This document shows, piece by piece, positions 10,332-21,284 of a stretch of 64,000 bases of DNA. The stretch is from contig QANT01009338.1 of NCBI GenBank assembly GCA_003254885.1, forward strand, positions 1-64,000. Reading direction: 5' to 3'. Origin of the DNA: Purshia tridentata. Taxonomy: Eukaryota; Streptophyta; Magnoliopsida; Rosales; Rosaceae. The position numbers and the translations under genes were made by a program. The notes under the pieces are model-generated. The model had not been told where the DNA came from and made no database searches. It was given only the letters and a program-made list of their open reading frames with translations. The stretch's first letter is position 1. The number at the start of each line of letters is the position of its first letter.

Positions 10332-12274
10332 TGATTTTTAAGTTTGTAAGATTTTTAGCTATAAGATCAATATGCAGCCAGCTGTAGAAGTCTATAAAAA
10401 AGGAATGGGGAATAGAATTAAAAATTATGACCTTTTCATTTTTCGCGAGTAGATTTGATTCTATCTGGGTTCTTCTGGATATGATTTTCCTTAGATTTAC
10501 TTTCCTTTAACACTCCTGATGTGAATGTAGGGTTCGCATCAAAAGATGCAAACTTTATGGATAAGGTTCAGCATCTATCTTTTGTTTCTCCGTGGAATAC
10601 TTGGACCTATTATGCCAACTTGAATTAGTCCTTTTCTTTTCTGTCCTTTCCTTTTTTTCCATCTTCCTGACCATTTTCATTTTAAGTTACTTTGAACTAT
10701 TAAAATGTTAATAAAAGAAAGGCACACCGATCCAGTTTTGTTTTTTTTTTCAGGTCATCTGCTCCTTGTGCAGCACAGAACAAGATGTAAGGCTTATTTT
10801 TAAAAATTCTGATAATAGTAACAGTAATTATAATTCAAGGACGGTGTTAATGACTTCTGAAGTTCTGATATTCATTCAGGTTCAACAGCACTGTACCCAA
10901 TGTGGGGTTTGCATGGGAAACTATTTTTGCTCCAAATGCAAGTTTTTTGATGACGATGTAAGCTTCTGAGTTCTTGTTTATGAAAAAAAAAGAGAGCTTA
11001 TTGAGTTTGGCTTACTCATATATATAAAGCCCTGTTTTTAATTCATTTGTTTTGGAAATCCATTTTATTTTGCTAGGTTTCAAAAAATCAGTACCATTGC
11101 GACAAATGTGGTATCTGCAGGTTAAACTCTTTCTGCAATTTTTCGTTGTTCCTTTTCATTATTGTTTGCCTTTTAAAACACTTGCATGTGCCTAAATTTG
11201 TTTTAATTGGCATTACAGGACTGGAGGTGAGGAGAATTTTTTCCACTGTGACAAGTGTGGTAAGACGTTAACCTCCCCAAACCTTTTCTTTACTTCTTTG
11301 AAACCCTTTTAATTATGCCTTTTTCAATAATCTAAATTGGAATGTCTCTATAGGATGTTGTTACTCAACAGTGTTGAAGGATTCACACAATTGTGTGGAA
11401 AATGCAATGCATCACAATTGTCCTGTGTGCTTTGAGGTAAACTTTGAGGATGCTATGTCTAAAAAGTATTATACAGAGTTTTCTACCACCAACTCACATC
11501 AGTTATTTGTGCAGTTTCTTTTCGATACAATGACAGACATTACTGTTTTGCCATGTGGACACACTATACATTTGGAATGTTTGAAGGAGATGGAGCAGCA
11601 TTTCCAGTAATTCTTTTTTTCAAGATATATGTATATTGTTTCCAAAAAAGATATATGTATATCATATAAAGATAACTTGATATAAATTGTTAATATAAAT
11701 TATAAAAAATCTGTAGTCTTGATTTGTTTTATTCTTGGACTGTTGCGAATCCATATTAATTGTGCATAACTCTGCAGGTATTCATGCCCGGTTTGCTCAA
11801 AATCATACTGTGATATGTCCCGTGTGTGGGAGAAACTTGATCACGAGGTAAATCTAAAATCCAATCATTTAAGCTTTTCAATGTAAGAATGATTTGAGTC
11901 ATATAACTGCCTCATTGTTACCTTTCTTTTATAGCTTGCTAATAACTTTCAAATCAATTTCAGGTTTCTGTAACTCCCATGCCTCAAATCTATCAAAATA
12001 AGATGGTAAGTACAATCATGATTACTTTTGTGACTTTTGCAACAAGGGTGATTAAATTTTACACTTCTCTTTAATTAACTACGGTGGTAAAAATGCACAT
12101 TTATTTTGCTGTTACATTTAGGTTTGGATCCTCTGCAATGATTGTGGGGAAACATCAGAGGTAAATTTTCACATTTTGGCACATAAATGCCTCAAATGCA
12201 AATCCTATAATACAAGGCAGACACAAGGAGGACCAGCCTCATGTACATCAAGGATTACGGAGATGGTGGGATGA
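9807..12274 (+). CDS. RZPF34: CHY zinc-finger and RING E3 ubiquitin ligase, RZPF34/CHYR1 type
   Basis: Twelve exons join in frame to 291 residues: 9807-9898, 10023-10110, 10218-10277, 10754-10786, 10880-10957, 11077-11120, 11219-11259, 11354-11436, 11515-11606, 11778-11847, 11964-12005, 12122-12274. Domain order: CHY zinc finger from CAHYRRRC near residue 32, CTCHY finger ([16 protein letters not shown], then CDKCGICR), a RING finger at about 168-210 ([20 protein letters not shown]3H2C3), and a C-terminal zinc ribbon (WILCNDC, HKCLKC, SYNTRQ). The family transfers ubiquitin to target proteins; Arabidopsis CHYR1/RZPF34 acts in ABA and drought responses. The VWILCNDC and SYNTRQTQ blocks fit RZPF34 better than MIEL1. 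It faces the first alpha carbonic anhydrase tail-to-tail, and pieces of it recur at 15.5, 19.2 and 21.9 kb. Intron 3 begins with a CT microsatellite. Confidence 0.93.
10291..10328. repeat. (CT)n microsatellite in RZPF34 intron 3
   Basis: About 19 CT repeats lie just after the exon 3 donor, on the polypyrimidine side of the intron. A similar CT tract follows a donor in each carbonic anhydrase copy. Confidence 0.9.
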
Positions 12275-12783
12275 AAAAGGATTTATGATGACTTTCAAAA
12301 TTTTATCGATTAGCATCACAAAAAGGTAGCTTTTAGTTGTGACTAAGGAGGGGTAGTGCTGGTCCCTTGATTCTTTGCATACTAGTTTCTTGGCAGGTTC
12401 ACTTGTGGAATATTTGCTCATATTTGAGCCAATTTCTATATGCCAGTGGGTAGGGTCAGCAGGTTACATTTGAAAGCATGGGAATACATTGTACAAGGGC
12501 TTCATCAGTGGAAAATGTTTCTAGATTTCACAGAGAGATCGTGATTAAAGTTTGTAATCCAATCATAAATGTAGGTTTGCAACTGGTACTAGATTGCTTA
12601 AATAAAATCATTGAATTTTCATGTAGCAAAATTTATGTTCATATAGACCTTCTGAGATGGAATTGCACACCACAGCTTTGTAAGTACGTATAGAATATTC
12701 TAAGCTGGTACCCTTAATCGACATAGGCAAGTACATTATTTCAGCAAGAAATGTAACATTCTTTTGCCCAATCATGGAGTTTG

Positions 12784-14169
12784 TTAGTTCTGCCAGTCAT
12801 AGAGCTTGATATCTCGGCCATTGAGAGGTTGTAATGGTCTTTCATTTGTCAATGCATACTGCAATCAAGTTTATCAACAGAAGAAGTTAATATGTGCTCA
12901 GATTCGATACTTTCATGTGTATTGGGTAGTTCTTTCAGAGGAAAGACTTAAGAAAGATAGGTTACTTACATCATAAACAGCTCGTTTAAGCAACTTCACT
13001 TGTGATTTTGAAACAGTGTGTACCTGAGGGCAGTTTATGATGATTAGCTTAGGTTTCTCAATTTTGGCTACAAAAATGTGAATTTAAAAGAGTTGAAGAA
13101 ATGGGTAGGGCAAGTGAACAAGTTTGACCTGTTTGTTTATGGTCCAAGTAACTCCTTCAGTACAAGGAGGGGTTGTGAGCGAGCCCATGTATCTGTAAAA
13201 TTTGGAGGTACTCCTTCTTTTCTTCTTCTTCAGTTGTTTGGCCTGAGCCCTTTTGACCATCCAGGGATCAGCCACCCCCAAGTGAATAAACTTCCTTGTA
13301 TCAATCATAGACAATAGATACTTTCTCATCTGAAAGTTGGAATTACACCATTAATTCATGATCAACTAGAGTTTTTTTTGTTTGACTAGAAAATTTGAAA
13401 TTGTTGTTTTTGCACATGTATTGAGGCTTTTTACCTGTGAGAGGAAAGGATTGGGTTTGCCAATTTTGTAGAGGAATCCTACTACAGCCACGTTGTTGTT
13501 CTGGCTTCGGTGAACCATATGGAATTCCAAATCATACCTGTTAATAAATACAACTCTTTAGACATTGAAGGAGCATTTTGGATCATAGAGAGAGAGAGAG
13601 AGAGACCTTCTGCCATTAATGGCATGCTCAGAGGGAGAGTGCCAATGGCATTGTTTGAGGAAGAAATCTGTGCCATTGATACGAATTGATCCGGCATCAC
13701 CCTCCCATTTAATCTGCATCAAATATTTATTAAAAATCCATCCTTTATTGTATACAAACAAATGAAAAAGGATTTTCGCTTTCTCACAGAAATAGCATGA
13801 GCTTCATTGTTGATAGTTGCATTGGTAGGCTTATAACTGATTTGAAAGTCCTCCAAACTTGGGACAAATTTAGTGGCATACTTATTCCTTAAATCTATTG
13901 GTGATTGCTGTTTTCCATCCTTACATGTCGCCCATTCTTTCTTCAGCTCTCCCCAGCGTTCTGGTCCTTTCTCACTTCCTGCCTTAAAATCAAACTCCAT
14001 TTCGTCCTCTGCACCAAAAACTCAAAACTCAATATATATGATGATGAAGATGAAGAAAAATGTATATGCCTTTCACATTACCAGCTGCTCTAATGGGCGT
14101 TGGGTGCCACAACAGCAGAAGAAAAGTCAAAGCAATGAACACAAGATGGGCTTGCTTTGATACACCCAT
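12784..14169 (-). CDS. Alpha carbonic anhydrase, secreted, copy 1
   Basis: Seven exons (14082-14169, 13788-14008, 13607-13713, 13435-13537, 13129-13329, 12970-13023, 12784-12858) give 282 residues. A signal peptide of about 28 residues ends at PIRA. The zinc ligands are His126 and His128 (HWHSPSEH) and His145 (LEFHMVH). Glu132 and Thr225 (SLTTPPC) match the Thr-Glu gate, and His100 (NEAHAIS) the proton-shuttle position. The Cys in [10 protein letters not shown] and in TTPPC fit the family disulfide; NAT and NGT are glycosylation sites. The product should hydrate CO2 to bicarbonate in the apoplast or secretory path; plant relatives include nectarin III and ACA7-like proteins. The C-terminus is KLYDWQN. 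It is convergent with RZPF34, about 510 bp between stop codons. Confidence 0.92.
13587..13604. repeat. (GA)n next to the exon 3 donor of carbonic anhydrase copy 1
   Basis: On the coding strand this is a CT tract that starts directly after AAG|GT. The same position carries a GA/CT tract in the other copies (near 16.88, 18.50, 20.43 and 23.00 kb), so the microsatellite was present before the duplications. Confidence 0.8.
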
Positions 14170-14228
14170 CTTTCACAGCCAAAGGGCAACAAAGAAGCCT
14201 TAATCAATGTTGTGCCTTTTGGTTGCGT

Positions 14229-14345
14229 GGGGGATGATATCAAATCCCCATGACATTGTCTGAAATATTAATCACTTTTGTTCCCTACTAATTGACCTTT
14301 CTTGGCAATGCAATTCCATCTATATCGGATGCTATTTATACCAAG
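14229..14345 (-). promoter_or_regulatory. Carbonic anhydrase copy 1 promoter block with TATA box
   Basis: TATAAATA on the minus strand (14333-14340) lies about 165 bp before the ATG. The surrounding block, with the motifs caaatccc, tcacttttgt and cctttcttggcaatg, recurs upstream of copies 2 and 4 and once more without a gene at 21.63-21.74 kb, so it is the shared ancestral promoter of the cluster. Confidence 0.5.
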
Positions 14346-14372
14346 CAAGAGCCATTGGTTGCAAAGAAGGAA

Positions 14373-14610
14373 GGTTCACAACCGAATTGGCTTCACCTAT
14401 ATTCTAGCTAAATTGGTCCAAAAAAAGATAAGAAATCAATTTTAGCTTACTATTTTTAAAATCTTAACTCAATATTGTTCTCTATTTTTTNGGTTCACAA
14501 CCGAATTGGCTTCACCTATATTCTAGCTAAATTGGTCCAAAAAAAGATAAGAAATCAATTTTAGCTTACTATTTTTAAATTCTTAACTCAATATTGTTCT
14601 CTATTTTTTA
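14373..14610. repeat. 118-bp block duplicated around a single N
   Basis: 14373-14490 and 14492-14610 are almost identical (one clear difference, tttaaaatc against tttaaattc), with one unknown base at 14491 between them. This looks like two contig ends that overlap but were not merged. Confidence 0.85.
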
Positions 14611-15530
14611 TTTTTTTTAGTATTGATATTATGGTTGATAAGGGGATAAATTTGTACCCTCGAGTATAACTATTTTTCTCCCCTCTCATTTAAATTTAGC
14701 TATAAAAAAAAGACAATTCTAAATTAGCTAGTTGGATAACTAATCTGTTGGAGAATGATTTTGGAAGTAAATGGAGATGCCCTAAATTTGCCTCAAGAAA
14801 CTAACCGTCTTTTTAACCAACAAAACCGCTAAGGCCAACAAGCACAACCCAAAATAGCATCAATAACAATTCTTGTAATCTTCTTTTGTCGAAGAATAAT
14901 TACGTAGCACCACACAGTTTTAGGTTGGTTGTTTCTTGACTGAAGAAATAAGGATTTAGTATTTATTAGATACAAAAACACAACCTACATAATCAATTGA
15001 TAGATAAATTAGAGTTTGGGTACCAAATTGAACACAGATCAGAGTTCAGTTACCAAAAGTGAAAAAAATTCTGAAATAGATAATTCGGATTAAAGTTGGC
15101 TAACTAGTATACAACACAACATGTACACAAACACGACTCATTAACAGCAATTTCTATCTCTAACTAGGAGGCACCCTGAGGGGTGATGAATAATAAATTG
15201 AAATATGCTTAATTAGCAATATATAGAGAATACATGTCAAATCAACCTTTTCACATAAATTCCTTAAAAGAACATGAAAGCAGGAAATGTTGGTTGAGCA
15301 CCAACTATACCATGCTACTGATGCTAGCTATGTGAAGAAAAAGAGAAGGAAATTTGGTGCATCAAATTTTAAAAAGCATCATAAAGCATCATAAGGGTTG
15401 AAACAAGTTCAAGGCTGGTAATGTTTCTGAAACTTCACAGTTAGAGATTTACCTACAGTGACACTCCTTGAGAATGTAATCGGTCTGATTTCGAACGCAT
15501 CTATGATTCTATATTGTGTTTTAGGAAATA
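14611..15530. other. Intergenic spacer between carbonic anhydrase units
   Basis: AT-rich DNA without a supported gene. The motif tggagatgccct near 14.78 kb resembles the end of the foldback element at 1.64 kb, but no matching opposite end was found. Confidence 0.45.
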
Positions 15531-16010
15531 TTGATACTTAACAGCGTTGAAGTATTAATTTTCAAATTTTATCAATTAGGGTCACAAGAAAGTGATAATA
15601 CAATCCGTTGTCGTCCAGCGGTTAGGATGTCTGGCTTTCACCCAGGAGACCCGGGTTGGATTCCCGGCAACGGAACCCTTTTGGTTTTTGTACCAGAAAA
15701 AAAGGAGGGAAAATTGGAAGTGCTGGTCCTAGTTTCTCTGTAGGTTCAATTGTGGAATGCTTGCTCATGTTTGAGCCAAGTTCAATAGGCCTGCAGGTTG
15801 CAGGTGGTACAAGATTGAATGAACAAAATCAATGACTTTATTGGAGCAAAAATTAAAGTACATATAGACTTTCTGAGACAGACTTGCACACCACAGCTTC
15901 TCAAGTACATATACAACTTAATTACCAAGCTGGTATGTATGCTTAATCTACATGTGCATGGTACTAGAAGCTGGTATGCTTAATCTACACGTGCAAGTAC
16001 TAATTTATTA
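15531..16010 (+). pseudogene. Remnant of RZPF34 exon 8 and 3' flank, unit 2
   Basis: The block gatacttaacagcgttgaag near 15.53 kb matches RZPF34 exon 8 (gttactcaacagtgttgaag). It then jumps to sequence matching the RZPF34 3' region (ttttatcaattagggtcaca; tgctggtcctagtttct; ttgctcatgtttgagcca), ending with the same spacer that precedes copy 1 (acaccacagctt). So the copied unit once included RZPF34, and exons 9-12 have been lost here. A tRNA-like sequence is inserted in the middle. Confidence 0.6.
15604..15675 (+). tRNA. tRNA-Glu (UUC), probably a pseudogene
   Basis: The 72-nt sequence folds as a cloverleaf: acceptor TCCGTTG pairs with CAACGGA, the anticodon stem TCTGG/CCAGG encloses CTTTCAC with anticodon TTC, and the T stem CCGGG/CCCGG encloses the T loop. 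A T run follows (TTTT, then TTTTT), as for Pol III termination. The T loop reads TTGGATT where nearly all tRNAs have TTCGATT, so C56 is G. C56 is conserved for D-loop contact and for TFIIIC binding to the B box, so this copy is probably not expressed or not stable. It occurs only in unit 2 of the carbonic anhydrase array. Confidence 0.75.
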
Positions 16011-16066
16011 CTGCGAAAAATGTACATTCTTCTTTGCAACCACCGCGGTCGTTAGCTACCCAATTC

Positions 16067-17512
16067 TCACTGGCGTAACAGTGAGTCATAGAGCTTGATA
16101 TCTCGGCCGTTGAGAGGTTGTAATGGTCTAGCATTCATCACTGCATACTGCATTCAAGTTTACCAACATAAGAAGTTAATTAATTTTTGCTCATAATTTG
16201 ATACTTTGATGTGAATTGGGTAGTTCTGTCAGAGGAATAACTTAACAAAGAGAGATTACTTACATCAAAAACGGCTTTTTGAAGTAACTTAACCTGTGAT
16301 CTTGAAACAGTGTGTGCCTGAGGGCAGTTTATGATGATTAGCTTAGGTTTCTCATTTTTGGCTACCAAAATGTGAATTTACAAGAGTTAAAGAAATGGTT
16401 AGGGTATGTGAACACGTTTTACCTGTTTGTTTATGGTCCAAGTAACTCCTTCAGCACAAGGAGGGGTTGTGAGTGAGCCCATGTATCTGTAAAATTTCAA
16501 GCAAGACCTTCTTATCTTCCTCGGTTTTTTGGCCTGAGCCCTTTGGATCATCCAGGGAGCAACCACTCCCAAGTGTGTCCACTTCTTCGTATCAATCATA
16601 GACAATATATCCTTTTTTACCTGAAAGTTGAAATAACACCAATCATCAACTACGTACAGTTATTTTTTTGACTGGAAATAGTTTTTTTACACATGTATAG
16701 AGGCTTTTTACCTGTGAAAGAAAAGGATTGGGCTGGCCAATTTTGTAAAGGAATGCTACTACAGCTACATTGTTGTTCTGGCTTTTGTGAACCATGTGCA
16801 ATTCCAAATCATACCTATTAATAAAGACAACTCTTAGACATTGCAGAAGCATTGTGGATTTTAAAGTGAAAGAGAGGGAGAGGGAGACCTTCTGCCATTA
16901 ATGGAATGCTCAGAGGGGGAGTGCCAATGACATTGTTTGAGGAAGTAATCTGTGCCATTGATATGAATTGATCCAGCATCACCCTCCCATTTAATCTGCA
17001 TCAAATATTTAATAGTAATACAAAATTAATTATAAATGTTATGATTAGGCACTTCCATACAACACAAATAAATGAAATAGCTAGGATTCTCATTTCTCAC
17101 CACAATAGCATGACCTTCATTGTTGATAGTTGCATTGGAAGGCTTATAACTCACTTGAAGGTCCTCTAAACTTGGGATCAATTTGGTGGCATACTCATCC
17201 CTTAAATGTATTGGTGTTTGCTGCTTTCCATCCTTACATGTCACCCATTCGTTCTTAAGATCTCCCCAGTTTTCTGGTCCCTTGTCACTCCCTCTCCTGT
17301 AATCATACTCTATTTCTTCCTCTGCACCAAAAACCCAAAACTAAATAATTTTGATGATGATGAAGAAGCTAGATAAAGAAGAAAGCAAGTATATTAGTAT
17401 ATGTGTATTTGACATTACCAGAATGTTCAGCACTAATGGGTGTTGGGTTCCAGAACAGAAGAAGAAAAGTGAAAGCAATGAACCCAAGATGGACTTGCTT
17501 TGCATCAACCAT
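16067..17512 (-). CDS. Alpha carbonic anhydrase, secreted, copy 2
   Basis: Seven exons (17419-17512, 17101-17321, 16889-16995, 16712-16814, 16423-16620, 16264-16317, 16067-16147) join in frame to 285 residues. A signal peptide of about 28 residues ends at PISA. Zinc ligands His128, His130 and His147, the SEH glutamate, SLTTPPC and the shuttle histidine (NEGHAIV) are all kept, so the enzyme should be active. Exon sizes equal those of copy 1 except exons 1, 5 and 7. The C-terminus is KLYDSLLRQ, unlike copies 1 and 4. In exon 2 the usual QSPI is QTPI. The promoter block recurs at about 17746-17850, and TATAAAC on the minus strand near 17.62 kb could be its TATA box. Confidence 0.92.
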
Positions 17513-17745
17513 TTTTCACAGCCAACAGCCTCTTAAGAAAAAAATGGTGGCAACACAGAGGACTCTCCTTTTGTTGGAATTGCTATGCAGTCTATACCCA
17601 AGAAGCCTCCTATTGGGGTTTATATTGCAATGTTCAATAAGACTGTGATGAATTTATGCAGAAAAGGATGCAATATGAAGAATGAATGTTATAGAAATTC
17701 CTTAATCAATGTACAATTTGCTCCTTGATTAATGCTGTGCTATAT

Positions 17746-17850
17746 GGGGGAATCAATCAAATCCCTATAACAATGTTTGTGTAATTTCAATCACTTCTAT
17801 GGAATACAAATTTACCTTTCTTGGCATTGTAAATCCATCTATATTGGTTA
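17746..17850 (-). promoter_or_regulatory. Carbonic anhydrase copy 2, shared upstream block
   Basis: Carries the same conserved string of motifs as copy 1 (gggggaat, caaatccctataacaatg, cctttcttggcattg, aatccatctatat). Conservation between copies could reflect shared regulation or simply recent duplication. Confidence 0.4.
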
Positions 17851-18226
17851 ATTCCTTGATTTTTGTAAGTTCTTTGTCTTTCTAACACTACTAGCAGGAA
17901 GATTTGTTTGTCTGTTTAGAAGGGTAGACAAATTTTTTTTTTTGGTCGTTGGGGTCAATCTTTTAAATCGTATAATGAAAATAAAAATATGAAGGATACC
18001 AAACATTTGCCAAGGACTTTGTTAGTTTTTTTTTTCTTTTAAAACGACGAAAAACTAGAAACAAAACCCATGCAAACTTGGCAAATAGGCCCACAACCGA
18101 ATTAGCTTCAACAAAAATGTGTTATGTGTTCACTGGAAGAAAGCCGAGCAGTCAAAGAGCAAATGCAACGGTGGAGGCAAACGATGGAACACATTGTAGT
18201 CCATAAACATGTTCCAACTAAGTTTG

Positions 18227-18342
18227 AAACAATGGAAAATGTTTCTAGATTTCACAGGGATATCGGTCAAAGTTAACAGAGTTGGAATATGACACAAAGT
18301 GGTTTGGTATGTTTCTAGATTTCACAGGGATATCGGTCAAAG
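18227..18342. repeat. Scrambled short duplications next to the copy 3 fragment
   Basis: The phrase gtttctagatttcacaggga occurs at about 18240 and 18310, and is also in the RZPF34 3' flank near 12.52 kb (gtttctagatttcacagaga). Between them, aacagagttggaatatgaca recurs near 18.75 kb. The pattern looks like filler DNA copied from nearby during break repair. Confidence 0.6.
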
Positions 18343-18349
18343 TTTGTTT

Positions 18350-18660
18350 TTACACATGTATCTCAGCTTTTTAACTGTGAATCCTGTAGTCCAGCTTGTT
18401 GCATGTTCTGGCTTCGGTGAACCATATGGAATTCCAAATCATACCTGTTAATAAAGACAACTGTCTGACATTAATTAGAAGCATTTTGGATTTGAAGAGA
18501 GAGAGAGAGCTTTTGCCTTTAATGGCATGCTCAGAGGGGGAGTGCCAATGGCATTGTTTGAGGAAGTAATCTGTGTCATTGATATGGACTGATCCAGCAT
18601 CACCCTCCCATTTAATCTGCATCAAATGATTGTAATAGAGAATTAAAAATGGTATCACAC
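18350..18660 (-). pseudogene. Alpha carbonic anhydrase fragment, copy 3 (exons 3 and 4 only)
   Basis: Exon 3 is recognisable ([21 protein letters not shown]) and so is the start of exon 4 ([13 protein letters not shown]). The exon 3 donor is lost (AAAGCTCT where other copies have AAGGTCTC), exon 4 is internally shortened, and no exon 1, 2, 5, 6 or 7 was found nearby. This is a dead partial unit between copies 2 and 4. Confidence 0.85.
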
Positions 18661-19200
18661 CCTACCATATATGACAACTGAAGCATTAGCAAGATAGTGA
18701 GAATTGGCCACTAGAAGCAGAAATGGTGGTAATTTTTGACATAGCACGATAACAGAGTTGGAATATGACACAAAGTGGTTTGGTTGATCATTGTTTGACA
18801 TAAACACGGATATAATACTATGGGATAACAAATAATAAATGGGTCAAGTCGTGTCAAATACTGTGTAACCCGATTTTGAAATGATAAACCCATTAAACTA
18901 GTATTATACGAAGAAAATGATTAATTTTGTCATTTCTTAGTATGTATTATAGGAGTACGTCCTTACATAATTATAGAATTATTCTGTATGGTTTGTAAGG
19001 ATTATGATCAAGTGAACTTTTACTCATCATTCATCAAGTAATTTATATGTGATTTGTTTATTTATTTTCAAATAAGGGGAACTTAGTTTTAAATTTTCAA
19101 ATCAAAATATGTGGATACAGGTAAGAAACGGGTGGTCAGTATTGAATAATTATACAGGCCGGTTAAATGAGGATTGAATAATATTCAATCACGAACACGA
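18661..19200. other. Spacer, no gene seen
   Basis: AT-rich, with phrases such as gggtcaagtcgtgtcaaata and gaacacgaaattat that look like worn dispersed-repeat sequence. No terminal structure was found that would allow a family call. Confidence 0.35.
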
Positions 19201-19209
19201 AATTATATG

Positions 19210-19337
19210 ATTGCTCGTGTGCTTTGAGGTAAAATATGGAGGATGTTAGACAAGGTATTATATATAGTTTTCTGCTGTACAGACATTACTGTCTTACCAT
19301 GTGGACCACTATACATTGCGAATGCGTGAAAGAGATA
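19210..19337 (+). pseudogene. RZPF34 exon 8-intron-exon 9 remnant, unit 4
   Basis: gtgtgctttgaggtaaa, ggaggatg and agttttct match the end of exon 8 and the following intron of RZPF34; cagacattactgt, taccatgtgga and cactatacatt match exon 9. The intron is partly retained, so this is a copy at the DNA level, not a retrocopy. The acceptor region is missing and the frame is not kept. It lies on the same side of carbonic anhydrase copy 4 as the intact gene does of copy 1. Confidence 0.8.
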
Positions 19338-19624
19338 TTCTATATTGTTGCCTCATCTTCTAATAGCTTAAACTTTTGGGTTCAGTGGTGGTCTAAAAAC
19401 CCAATCATAAGCCTAGGTTTGCAATTGAATGAACAAAATCAATGAATTTTTCTAAAGCAATCTTGATGTACATTAGCCTTTCTGATATAGACTTGCACGT
19501 ACACCACAGCTTCTGAAGTACATATAGAGCTTTCAAGCAGTAGGTATGCTTAATCTACATGTGTTATTACTACAAAAATGCAAATTTTTTTTTTTTCATT
19601 AATTAGCTAAGCCAGTTCTTAGCA

Positions 19625-20414
19625 TCATGAAAGGGCATAGAGCTTGATATCTCGATTGTTGAGAGGTTGTAATGGTCTTGCATTCATCACTGCGAACTGC
19701 ATTCAAGTTAATCAACAGAAGAAGTTACTATGTGCTCAAAATTTGATACTTTTATGTGTAAGGAGTAGTTCTATCAGAGGAATCACTCAACAAAGACAGG
19801 TTACTTACATCAAATACCGCTTGTTGAAGTAACTTCACTTGTGATATTGACACAGTTTGCACCTGAGGGCAATTTATAATTAGCTTTGTTGGTTTGGCTA
19901 CCAAAATGTGAATATCAATTACAAGAGATGAAGAAATAATTCTTGGGGCTGAAGAAGAGGTTGTACCTCTTTGTTTACGGTCCAAGTAACTCCTTCTGCA
20001 CAAGGAGGGGTTGTGAGTGAGCCCGGGTACCTGTAAAATGTCGAGATAACCTCTTTTAGCTTCTTCTGCATGGTGGCCTGAGCCCCTGTGATCTCCGTCG
20101 GATCAACCATTCCCAAGTGTATCCTCTTGTTTATATCAATCATTGATGATATATCCTTCTCCACCTGAAGGTTGGAATAACACCATTCATTAGCTCATAT
20201 ATTTTTCTTTCTTTATTTAACTCAACTGGAAATAGTTTTTTCTCTTACACATCTGTTGAGGCTTTTTTTACCTTTGAGAGAAAAGGATTGGGTTGGCCAG
20301 TTCTGTAGAGGTGTGCTACTACAGCTAGATTGTTATTCGGGCTTCGGTGAACCATGTGCAATTCTAAGTCATACCTAATAAAGAAAACTCTTTAAACATT
20401 GAAGAACCATTTTG

Positions 20415-20452
<38 letters not shown>

Positions 20453-21091
20453 TCTGCCATCAATGGAATGCTCAGAAGGGGAGTGCCAGTGGCATTGTTT
20501 GAGGAAGTAATCTGTACCCTTGATCTGAACTAATCCAGCATCACCCTCCCATTCAATCTGCATAAAATGATTGTAAATACAGAATTAACAATGGGGTCAT
20601 GTCTCCCATTAATTCCTAAATGCAGTTAATAATCATGCATTCATTCTACACATGAACAAATGAAATAGGATTTTCATTCCTCTCACCGCGATAGCATGAC
20701 CTTCGTTGATAATAGTTGCATCGGCGGGCTTATAATTCATTGTAAGGTCCTCCGAAGTTTGGATTAATTTGGTAGCACGTGCATAAAATAAACTTATTGG
20801 TGATTGTTGTTTTCCATCTTTACATGCCACCCATTCTTTCTTAAGATCTCCCCAGTGTTCTGGTCCCTTTGGACTCCCTCTTCCATAATCAAACTCCATG
20901 TCTTTCTCTGCACCAAAAACCCAAAACTCAATCATTATGATGATCATGATGATGAAGAAGAATGCAAGCATATGTATTAATTTTGAGTCTTTGACATTAC
21001 CAAGTTGAGCTCTAATGGGTGTTGGGTGCCAGAACACAAGAAGAAATGTAAAAACAATGATCCAAAGATGGGCATGCTTTGATTCAACCAT
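19625..21091 (-). CDS. Alpha carbonic anhydrase, secreted, copy 4
   Basis: Seven exons (21001-21091, 20687-20907, 20451-20557, 20272-20374, 19967-20164, 19809-19862, 19625-19696) give 281 residues. A signal peptide ends near PIRA. Zinc ligands His127, His129 and His146, the SEH glutamate, SLTTPPC and the shuttle histidine (NEGHAIA) are intact. It is the most diverged of the three intact genes: PISLFYARA replaces the PIDLRNKYA-type segment, exon 4 has HRSPNNNLAVVAHLY, and the C-terminus is shortened to KLYALS. The GA tract after the exon 3 donor is longest here. The upstream block recurs at about 21285-21400, but its TATA-equivalent position is degenerate, so expression strength may differ from copy 1. 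Confidence 0.9.
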
Positions 21092-21284
21092 CTTTCGTAG
21101 CCAACAGCCTCTAAGAAACAAATGGTGGCAACACAGAGACCTCTGTTCTTTGTTGGAATTGCTATGAATAAATAATGAAAGGTATACAGCTTCCTCAAAC
21201 AACTAATTAAGCCAAAAATCACTGTAAAAGTTGCAAGATCAACAAGTGGAAAGAAATCACATTTGCGATCAATGTTTTTCCTTA

